The translations under genes were made by a program, and so were the position numbers. This document shows positions 22,401 to 34,400 of a stretch of 64,000 nt of DNA, piece by piece. The stretch is taken from the NCBI GenBank assembly GCA_018857735.1, contig JABMCL010000732.1:1717001-1781000 (forward strand). Direction: 5' to 3'. Position 1 is the stretch's first letter. The number at the start of each line of letters is the position of its first letter. This DNA is from Alviniconcha marisindica (taxonomy: Eukaryota > Mollusca > Gastropoda > Provannidae). The notes beneath the pieces were generated by a model that saw only the letters and a list, made by a program, of their open reading frames with translations, was not told where the DNA came from and made no database searches.

Positions 22401-25400
22401 ACTGAGTTCCTACAAATGTGCAGAAACACTGGAGTTAAATTTCTTTCATGGACATAAATGTATACAACACTCAAATGTTTAGGCAAACGTGATTCAAAAA
22501 CAAATCCGTCCAAATTCAACGAAAGGTTATTCTCAGACATATATTTGTACTGATTACGTTTGAAAAAAGGAAGAGAAACACAGGATTCTATGTTTGGAGT
22601 AAGCACGGGATAGAGGGGAAGGGGGGCACAGATGTGGAGAGAGTAAACAGGATAGATAGGGGAAGGGGGGCATAGATGTGGAGAGAGCATGCAAGGGATA
22701 GAGAGGGGAAGTGAGGCACAGAGGTGGAGGCTTCTCCAAACCAAGCAACTGAAAACCTTCTCAGAATAACGAATCCACACCTAGCAGGTTAGCTACTCTC
22801 GGTAAAGGGCAGGTCAAAGCCTTACCTCATGGCATCGATAGGGATGCGTCTCTCTTGCGGCCGACCTCTCCCCATGGGCCTATTGTAGCCATAGCCTGGT
22901 GGAAAACTTCGCTCTTGTGGTGGCTGCTGCTGGTTGAACTGTCGCTGGCGTTGTTGCTGGTGCTGTCCACGATGGGGGCCCCCGCCACGGTTGTTGTAGT
23001 TGCGGTTGTTGTAGCCGGGTCGCCCATCTTGGTCCCTCCAGTGTCCCCCTCCTCGCCCACGCACTGACACTGCACTGCGAGGCCCGTCCCTAGGACAAGA
23101 GGAGAGAATGATGCACATCACATTACACACTGCACAAAAACTACCATTCACCACATAATGGGGAGGGGCCCAAGCAAAGGCAAGTTGGCATGAAAACGTA
23201 CAAAATATGCAAAGATATTATTTCCATTTGAAGGCTTTGTATGGTTATTCTTTCAATATTTAAGCAGGAGAAGTCCTTTTGGAGGGGTGGGGGGGGTGCT
23301 TCACCTGTTACCAATAAAGAACAGAAAAAGATCACCTCGTGACATGATGTGCACTTCTGGCATGCATCTCAACCTCATAACTGACATCACAGACAGACAA
23401 GGAACTTCTCATACATGTATATGCTAGAAAGTACCCACCCAAAGATTTGCATGAAAGCATGATTTTGAACAAACATTGTGCATCCACTGAAAGCACCCCA
23501 AAAGAGCCAAAACTGATTCAGTGAATCCCATACAATGGTTCTGTATGGACAAGATGTGGGAACTCACATGTAACGTCCCTGTGGTGGTCCATAGTTTCTG
23601 TCGCCACGCTCAACACCAGGGGGCGCTGGCTCTGGTGACCGTGACTTTGACCTGGAGCTAACTGAAGAACGGCTGAATGATCGGCTGCTGTGTGACCCTG
23701 ATGACCTTGACCGTGACCGAGAACTGCAAATATGTTTGTGTGTTAAATGCACCAGTCACATGAACAATGAACCAATTACCAAAACCATCTAAAAAAAAAA
23801 AAGTGAGAAAAAAAAGGGGTGGGGGGTGGTGGCGTGACAGCAGCAGGGGCAATAAGCAAACCACAATCATAAACAGAATCACATCACCAATGATTGTCGG
23901 CAACCAAAAACGCATTCCAAAACAAAACGGCACCAAAACTCTTGCTCAACGCGCGCATCTCACCTCTTGCCGTTCACGGGGGGAGCTGGTGGGGTTTTCT
24001 TTTTGCTGATGGCAAAGAAAGAAAGGCTGGTGTCACTTGTCGGCGACAGTTAGCTTGTCCATGGCTGAACCATGGGTGAAAGCAAAGACACTAAATGCCA
24101 AGAAAACCCAGTCCCTCTTACAACCTAAACAAAAAAAATAGGACAGATTTCGACCGAAACCTGAATAGGCTCTGCTGCCAATGTCTTCTCTGCTTACAAC
24201 AGCAGGGATGTCACACAGACCACAAAGTGTCGCCAGAAAGACGGCACATCATAATTATCTACTCTCTTCCAGCGATCAGCAAACACTTGTGTATTCGTCT
24301 TTGCAGTTAGCCACAGAGCCAGTTATGAAGGATGGTAACAGTCTGTACCTGACCTTGTGGTTGGGTGTGGGATCCGGTACCTTGGTGTACAATGTCCATG
24401 GATGAAGGGTGGTAACTGTTTGTACCTGACCTTACGGTTGGGTGTGGGATCTAGTATCTTGGCACACAATGTCCATGGATGAAGGACGGTAACTGTCTGT
24501 ACCTGACCTTACAGTTGGGTGTGGGATCCAGTACCTTGGTGTATATTGTCCATGGATGAAGGGTGGTAACTGTCTGTACCTGACCTCGCAGTTGGGTGTG
24601 GGATCTAGTATCTTGGCACATAATGTCTATGGATGAAGGATGGTAACTGTCTGTCCCTGACCTTGCAGTTAGGTGTGGGGACCTTACGGTTGGATGTGGG
24701 ATCTAGTATCTTGGCACATAATGTCCATGGATGAAGGACGGTAACTGTCTGTACCTGACCTTACGGTTGGGTGTGGGATCTAGTATCTTGGCATATAATG
24801 TCCATGGATGAAGGACGGTAACTGTACCTGACACTGTGGTTGGGTGAGGGATCTAGTATTTTGGTGTACAATGTCCTTGGATGAAGGGTGGTAACTGTCT
24901 GTACCTGACCTTGCGGTTGGGTGTGGGATCTAGCATCTTGGTGTATAATGTCCATGGATGAAGGACAGTAACTGTCTGTACCTGACCTTGTGGTTGGGTG
25001 TGGGATCTAGTATCTTGGCATATAATGTCCATGGATGAAGGATGGTAACTGTCTGTACCTGACCTTGCGGTTGGGTGTGGAATCTAGTATGATGTATCTT
25101 GGCATATAATGTCCATGAATGAAGGATGGTAACTGTCTGTAGTTGCAGTTGGGTGTGGGATCTAGTATCTTGGTGTACACTATATTCCTGGTGACTGTGT
25201 TTTGACGCACTGATCCACAAGCAATGCACACCAAGCACTGTACTATGATGTTAATTAGTGAACGGGGGCAAGACTAGCAACAGCAATACAGGGGCAGTAT
25301 GGATGGGTCAGGAAAATACACTGTTCAGTCACAGACTTGCACATCAGAAACAGTAGGAGAGAGACAAAAGCATTTTTAGAAAACTAAATTTCAACAATTT

Positions 25401-28400
25401 TCTAGGACTTTCAAACACTCTAAAGGACTGTGTGAGTACAACAATTTTCAAAGGCTTTCAAGTATTGTACCCCGTTTTTGACCAATTTTCAAGGACTTTC
25501 AAGGCCTTGAATAGGGTCTTTCAATTCCCAAGGACTCTGAAGCACTCTCAAGGACTGTACGAACCCTGATCTGCTTGCTTTGCTCACTTCCTCCTGCATC
25601 TCAGAACAAAATATGCATTCTCTATGTCCTTGCTGCGCTTCCTCCATTAATTAGTTTGACAAATGTACAAGCGCCCATCAACAAATACATACTTTGATGA
25701 GAACGATGAGTCACTGAGAGAACGTCGACCTCTTCGACTTCGGGATCGGCTGCGCCCTCGTCTGTTGGCCTTGGGAGACTTGGACCTGTGGACATCACCT
25801 CTAGAATGCAGTCCGATAAATGGTACAGATCTTGTATATCTGTTTGCTTGCTGCAGATATACTCCATGCAGACTTGTTTGCTGCCACCTTCAAATGGGCG
25901 ATTATTTAGGGAAACTATACCCATCATTATATCTAAACCAGACTTCATAATTAACCAATGGCTATCAATCATTAAACCTATACCAGACTTCATCATTAAC
26001 CAATGGCTATCAGAGAGCTTTTCTCCTTCTTCATTAACATGGCTTCTTAACCTTCATTCCATTTGTATGTATGTGCCTGGATGTATCTGCATGACAGTGT
26101 GTGCATGTGTGTGTCTGGACACCTTTGCGTCACAGTGTGTGTATGTGTGCATGTGTGCCTGGACATACCTGCATGACAGTGTATGTGTGTGCCTGTGTGG
26201 GCACATAAGTGCATGCATGCATTATATTACTTCTACAACAGTTTCCTTTTCCTTTGTTAGATAAAATGCAGCATGCTACATGTGTGTTTACCGATATATA
26301 CTCATCCACATATTTAATTTGTTGCATCACATAATAAACACAATTTTCAATGCACTTGATATGTTCCGCTATAAAAAAATGGCTTTATGCTGCACATAAT
26401 CAGGTTGTAGTTGTTTTTATCAGCCAACCTCCTCCAGGGGTCATGCCATTCATCAGCAGGACGACGGGAGGGAAACACTGCGGTAGTGGGAGGGGGCGGA
26501 GTCCTGACTCGCGCATCATCCATTCGATTGTTTCGATATGGCGGTGGTTCTGGACGCTGCTCATCGCGCGGCAGGCGACCGAATCTGTCAAAGAGCAAGA
26601 AGAGCAAATGCTCAGATGACTTGCACCCAAAGAGCAAAAACAAAAAATGATGTTTTATCTTCATATTTACCCATGATCTTAAAATTAGGTGAAGGCCAGT
26701 CACACCCAAACTAGCATGAGCATTTTTTTTTAAATAAAAGCTAAAAGTCTTGTACATCTTGCTAAAACAAAGCTTGGAAAAAGAAAAGAAAAAACAAAGT
26801 AGCATTTTTCCCCGCAGAAATCACATCTAATTGTATGTTTGTTTTCATGAAAAAATGAGTCACAGACAATATCTTTAAATAAAAGCTAAAAGTCTTGCAC
26901 ATCTTGCTAAAACAGAGCTTGGAAAAAGCAAAGAAAAAACAAAGTAGCATTTTTTTCGCAGATATTATTTGTTTTCATGAAAAAATAAGTCACAGACAAT
27001 ATTACTTTTGTCAGTTAAAAGAGCTTTATTTGTGCATCCTCAAACTTGATCACAAATGGTCTCATGGACACCCTGCTAATCTTCACTCTCAAAACTGGCT
27101 TTCTAAACTCTGTATGATAGCAAAAGAACATTTTGAAACACAATCCTTATTTTGTACTGCTACTGTGATCTCTTCTACACGCTGGACAAATGATGTTTTG
27201 AGAACCCCGATTGTCAGGGGCTGACTCACTTGTCAACAGGGGGGCTGAAGTGTCGCGGGTACCTTTCAGGGGGTGGCGGGTAGTACTCCTTTTCCTGAAC
27301 AAAGTAAAGAAATGTGTTATTCAGCTTACTTCAGAGTTCATAAAATGCCCCCCCCCCCCCCCCCCCCCCCCCCCAAACAACACCCCATAAAAAACACCAT
27401 TTCCATCAAAAATACTCAACCCAAAACAAAAAAACACTGTGCAAGCAAATCATACATATCCCTTGAACTTCCTTTCTGTTCATCCCCCCCCCGTTTTATT
27501 CTGATTCCTCTAATTAATCTCAGACGTCGAACCAGGAGAACATGTTCCAACCCCCAACGTAAACTTTCCCCGTCCGGTATACCTTCTGGACTGCCTCTCC
27601 TGTTGTTCGGGTTAAATAAAGGGAGATAAAAAAATGCTCAAATTCCAATACATTAATGCCGAGCACATCTTTAATGACCCAAGATCCCATGAACCTTACC
27701 CTGTATGGTGAGTAGGACATCTCTCTGTTGTAGCGCACTTCAAAGTTTTCGTAGCGCCCAGTCTGCCAAGGGTTTACACCAGGCGGTTTGTAGTATTCCT
27801 CTTCATCATATCTGAAGTAAAAAATAAAAAATAACCTTTTATTTTTTTACAGGCATGTGCATCCAGCTGCAAGATTCAAATGGGTCAATGTAATGGCATG
27901 AGTCTGAAATCACCTTAAATTTCTTTTTTAAACTCCATAACTGTACGATTTTGTAGGCTTTCACTCTCAAAGAAGTCAGATTGAAATAACTGGAGGGTGG
28001 ATTCTGGTATGCAAGTCATTTATCATGGCTGAAGATAATTTCCACATAGCAGCGCACAAGAACATTGTAATGTAACTTCGGTGTTCTCATCAGTGGCAAG
28101 GAGTTCTGACTTGGCCCAAGTCAAGGTAGACTTTTCACCAGTGGTGTGACTTACACAGTATGATGGATCCTTAGGCATATGATGCACAACCTGTGAACAA
28201 CCAATGAAGCATGACTTACTCAGCCTGGTCGTAGTATGGGTCCTTAGGTAATGGGATGCACAACCTGTGAACAACCAATCAAGCGTGACTTACGCAGCCT
28301 GGTTGTAGTGTGGGTCCTTAGGTACGGGATGCACAACCTGTGAAAAACCAATCAAGCGTGACTTATGCAGCCTGCTTGTAGTGTGGGTCCTTAGGTATGG

Positions 28401-31400
28401 GATGCACAACCTGTGAACAGCCAATGAAGCATGACTTACGCAGCCTGGTTGTAGTATGGGTCCTTAGGTATGGGATGCACAACCTGTGAACAGCCAATGA
28501 AGCATGACTTACGCAGCCCGATTGTAGTATGGGTCCTTAGGTACGGGATGCACAACCTGTGGACAACCAATGAAGCATGACTTACGCAGCCTGGTCGTAG
28601 TATGGGTCCTTAGGTATGGGATGCACAACCATCCTTCGCTCATTCTCCTTGTTCATCTCTCGCTCCTCGTCCACTGAGAGGTTCAGCCGCTTTTCCTCAA
28701 AGTTGGACTCCTGCTCCTTGCGCTGGGAGGCCTTCTTCATTTGCTGCCAACGAGAGCAGAAACAAAGGTCAGAAACCCATCCTTTTTCTGTTCTACAGTT
28801 TAACATTGTGCATACAAAATATTTCTATGCATTACATCAATATAAAACTGCACTACAAAATCCAAGAAGATATTTCATCTAAATCATGTACCTCTGGTAG
28901 AGTTTATGCACCTTGTATCTACTTGCATGCCAGCAGACATTTGCCATAGGCAACTCAGGTCGTTGTTTGTTTGTGTAATGTCTTTGAAGTGCTAATTAAC
29001 TCCCTTGTTCTGTGATATATCATAAGTTCATACGGGTCATCAGTGCTCTATCAATCAATAATTGTCTTGGGTGACTGGGCATAAAACACCCACAAACTTC
29101 GTACTTACTTACTTAATTGCTCAATCAAACACATGTATGCCCACATGCTTCACAAGACTGTGGCACTCCTATATCACATCAGCCAACTTAAAAAGTCACA
29201 ACAGTCTTAAACAGCTGATCTGCCACGTTTATCACAGTTGTGTGAGTATGCCTGGATGTATCTGCATGACAGTGTGTGTGTGCGTGTGTGTGTGTATCAT
29301 AGAGGGATTCAGCTGCATACTGTTGTTACAAATCAAACCCTAAGATGAAGAAGCTCACCTCCTTGGCATGCCGAAGACCCCGTTCCCAGGCAGACTCCAC
29401 AGGCGGGGCCTCCGGGGGTGGAGGCAGATCAATAGGCTCATCAGGCAGCTGAAAGTGAACAGGGCAGTGTTAGCCTCTCCATGCACTCGTCCGCTTCTCC
29501 CTCTTGCTGGTCAGCCCGTCTCCCACTTCACTTCAAGTCTACCGCACTTTATTCTCCCCACAGCAGGCAATTTGCCTCTCCATGCACTCATCTACTTCTC
29601 TGTCTCGCTGGTCGGCCTGTCTCCCACCTCACTTCACTTCAAGTCAACCGCGCTTTATTCTCCCCACAGCAGGCAATTCCATTCCTCTTTTAATTACAGG
29701 GAAATATTGTGCATGAGCATATCTTTCTCCAAACTTGGAAGAAAATAGCGCCCCTGAAAACAGCTTGTGTTGATCAAATCCATAGAGGCATAAAACAGAA
29801 CCTGCTCCTGCGAGGTGCTTTTTTTCAATTTCTTTAGGGCAACAGCGAAACACTCTAGCTTGGGATAAGATGGTGTGCCCCTAACACTAACACCGACAAG
29901 AAGGTGGGTGACAATAAGCAGTGATGGCAGCAGCTGTGTCCTTACCTCAGGCCCCCAAGGTGGGTGTCCCATGTGGCCCGGCGGTCCGTTCCACCTCTGT
30001 CCTGGCAGCTCAATCATCTGGTAGTTACCTGCCAACAAACCGTGCGTGTCACTACTGCTTTGCAGGGGACATTATTCAGGTAACTCAATGACTGTCATCA
30101 AGAGCCTGAGACTTGGAGATTCAGAGAAAGAGGTCAGTCAGTACATGTCCATTCACACAATCAGTACTCAACCGTTAAAAAACTAGCAAGCAGACACAAT
30201 TGCTTTCAAACCATGGTATGACCTGAATGCCAGCAATGACCTGTTCATGAATCGCCTGACCTTTAAAAATTGTTGATTTTTTTAACAACATGAAGCACAC
30301 TTAAATAAATATGCATTAACACTTTTACGCTATCTCAGTTTTCTGTTGATTGTATCAAGTTGAAGATCACGACCAGAAACATGATAAAGATGATAAAGAA
30401 CTGTTCACCATTTCTTCTGTATACTGAATCAACACAGTAAATGAACAATTATTTGCTCAAAAACACATACTTGAAAAAACAGTATTAACATTTATCAACA
30501 AACGTTTAATTTTACCCACACTTGTTATCAGTTCCTGGAAAATTCTCAGCACCATACCACAATGGGGTTCCCCAAATTTTCTTCTTCTTCAAAATTCAAA
30601 GACCAAATTGAATAGATGACTCACCTATGGATGATTAATTCAACATGTGATGCATGCACAACATTTACTTTACAGTTTAGATATTAAAGTATTACCATTC
30701 CATGACAATAATGTACAAATGACAGCTAAAGTAGAAGCTCTCTGGCTAGTTTTTTGTTTGTCTACTTTCTTCACAGCCTGAAAATTGAAGGAGTCGAGAG
30801 GACAAGAGGAGTCAAATTCATAAACTCTCAAAGACCTCTGTACTGTTCATTCTTTAAACACTTTTAACTAATTTACAGCACTGAATCTGAAAATGGCATA
30901 TCATTTTCCCCCAACTTTCACACTGTTCACCACCTGGGCCTTGCGCTCTTCCCCAAGCATCCAAGGAACCAACCTTTGTCGTTGATGCCTGGGTGAAGAA
31001 ATCGACAGTTGAGTCCCCAGGTGCAGGCGCCACGCAGGAAGAAACGACAGGTGGGCTTCACAAAGGGCTTTTTGCTGCCACCTGGTTCCTTGATCTCCCC
31101 CTCTTCACAGTCATCATCCTGCAATGAGCATTTTGACACTGACACTTCACAGTCATCATCCTACAACAAGCATTTTGACGCTGACACTTCACAGTCATCA
31201 TCCTGCAATGAGCATTTTGACACTGACACTTCACAGTCATCATCCTACAACAAGCATTTTGACGCTGACACTTCACAGTCATCATCCTGCGAAAAAGCAT
31301 TTTGACACTGACACTTCACAGTCATCATCCTGCAACAAGCATTTTGACACTGACACTTCACAGCCATTATCCTGCAACAAGCATTGTGACGCTAACACTA

Positions 31401-34400
31401 CACTGTCATCATTCTGCAACAAACATTTTGATACTGATGCTTCACAGTCATCCTCCTGCAACAAGCATTTTGACACTGTCACTTCACAGTCATCATCCTG
31501 CAACAAGCATTGTGACGCTAACACTACACTGTCATCATTCTGCAACAAACATTTTGACACTGATGCTTCACAGCCACCATTTTGCAACAAGCATTTTGAC
31601 ACTGACACTTCAGTCATCATCCTGCAACAAATATTTTGACACTAATGCTTCAAAGTCACATCCTGCAACAAGCATTTTGACACTGACACTTCACAGTCAT
31701 CATCCTGCAACAAACATTTTGAGTCTGATGCTAACGCTTCAAAGCCACATCCCGCAACAAGCATTTTGACACCGACACTTCTCAGTCACCATCCTGCAAC
31801 AAGCATTTTGACACTAACACTTCTTAGCCATCATCGTGCAAGAAGCATTTTTGAAGCTCACACTGACACTGAAGTCTGAATATTGCTACCATACCCATCA
31901 CTGAAACATCATAAGGAATTTCTGTTTGGATGATCTCACTCAGTCACTGCAACCGCAAATGCAGAGAGATTCACCCCCACCCCACCACTACTCATAATTT
32001 CATCCAATGTGACTACCCAAAAGAACATGTTCAAAAGTGCCAGTATGAAAACAGATTTAAGAGAAAAATGTATGTTAAAAGAATTGAAATTTCCTTTGCC
32101 TGATTTTGATTTAGTAAATTTGTTATAGATAATCTGATTAAAAATACATAATTTTTAAATCAAAACAAGTGAAATCTTAACAATAAAACAATACTAATTT
32201 ATACAACTTAATCAATCATAACTGTCACTCAGTTAATAATTATACCCCCAGTTCTTAGAAGGGACTGTCTCAAAGTTGCGTACAATGAGTGACACATAGC
32301 AGTAAAAAAAAAAAAAATGTGACTGGAGTAGTGCCTGGTAGTAGTGGAGAGAGAAAAAAAGACAGCAAAATTTAAATGCAAAATCTGAAAATGTTACCAA
32401 AGCATCAAAAAAAGATAATAAATAATTTAATATTTAATAACAGACAACTTACATCATCCAGCTCTCCCTCATCCCTGTCAGAATCTTCTCCTTCCTTCAA
32501 AAACAAACACCAACAAATGACATCCAAATCAGAATATGCAAAGCAATCTCCTAAGTTCTTTACTGAGATGGTGACTGAGCAAGAGAAAAGGTTCACAAAA
32601 AGGTAAAACAAGTAAAACTATCACACACTGAGCGAGAGAAAAGGTTTACAAAAAGGTAAAACAGGTAAAACTACCACAGACTGAGCGAGAGAAAAGGTTC
32701 AAAAAAGGAAAAACAGGTAAAATTATCACACACTGACTGAGAGAAAAGGTTCATAAAATTAAAAAGGTAAAACAGGTAAACTAGTAAGTAGTATCACATT
32801 ATGCATTCAATTAATTAGCATTACCACTATACCAGTGGTTCTGTTTTGCCGCTTTTAATACAATAATAGTTTTATGTGGCATATTATCATTCTGTTGCCA
32901 TACCATCATATGAAACTGCAAGAATTTGTTTTCTTCTTTCTTCTTGAGTCTTCTTCTTTTCTTTTCTTTTTACCAAAAGATGGATGGGAGAACTTTGAAG
33001 TTTGATGGACTCTGGACAAGAAATCTCTTAGTTTTAACATTAACAATAATAACAGTGTTATTAACACTATACATACATGTATGTGTAATGATCTTAACCC
33101 CAAAAAATTTTTTTAGACTTAGAGTGTCGCAGCACAGACTAGAACTTTACTCCCACACCATCACACAGGGTTTGACTTTTGAGTTTATTACTTATAAAAT
33201 AAGAAGGAAAAAATGGCAAACTGTGATTTCAAAATGTGTCGCCACCAAACACACTGATCACCCGAACACATGTATATACACCACCACCACATGCATTCTT
33301 CCTGGAGTTTAAAGTTTAACCATACACTGATACAGCCAGTGTCAATCATAGCTGTCAATGCATAGCCAGACAAATGAGGCCACAGTAACACACGATGGGA
33401 TCGCGATGTGAATGTGCAAGCTTTGTGGACCTTCTATGACTTTGTCAACAACCAGAGGTACACCACACTCACAGTGCCCATGGATATAGTCAATACCGAT
33501 TTCAATTTCCACTTACAGTTACAGTTAATAATGGAATGAGTTATTATTTAATTGCATTTTTAATACATATTAAATAATGAATAGAAGAAGAAGCAAATCT
33601 GTCAGTTTCAGAGTTCGGTTGACAAAAGTACAAAGTTGACATCATTAATACTGCATTGCCCCCTTGTTACGCTTCTTAATCATTCATTCAAGACTAGCAA
33701 GTACTGTAATCCTAGTAGTACTAGTAGTAGTAACTACACATGCTCAGGAATAGATTTGTGTCTGAATGAACATCAAAAACATTTCCAAGAAAAAGAAAAA
33801 AAAAAGCTTTGACTGCTTGAGTCAGCTGGCTCACAATCAGCACTTTCAACAGAACCTATCCTTCAAATTTTTAAAGTGGCATATATAAGCTCACAAACCT
33901 TGGGTGAACACCTTGCAATTTTAAAATTAAAGACCTCACTTAAACTAGTTAAAATAAAGAAGATCCTCAAAAAAAAAAAAAAAAACATTACATTTTTCTT
34001 GCAATAAAAAATGCACAATCTCTTTTAATCATGTTCTCATGCTCTATAATTGGTAATAAAATTAATCCTACTTCAATTCCACTCCCACCTCACCCCCACA
34101 TACAGTTTTAAAAGTAAAGACCTCACTTAAACAAAAGACAGGGTTCATACAGAAAAATCCTTTCAAAATTCACAAATTTTCAGTGAAGTTTTCACAAACC
34201 TTTGCAATATGGTTGCGGAAAAGCAACACAAAGTATGCAACTCTTCCGCACGTCCAGTAAAGGGGCACAACCCTTACTGTAGCTGATGGCCGACACATTC
34301 TATCAGTCAACAACTGATATGAAGTGCATTCTTAGTGATTTTGCACGGCAAATTTATTTTTTGCTAAACTACTGTTCGGTCTTGGGAAATGCAGTTTTTG

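Noticed and set aside
24329..25195. A possible sixth junction-derived array
   Set aside because: The 76-bp unit shows no similarity to the flanking ZC3H18 exons (23964..24005 and 25693..25785), so it is treated as an ordinary minisatellite.
31119..31860. CRISPR-like regular array
   Set aside because: Units are directly adjacent with no unique spacers, and the DNA is animal nuclear DNA with introns.
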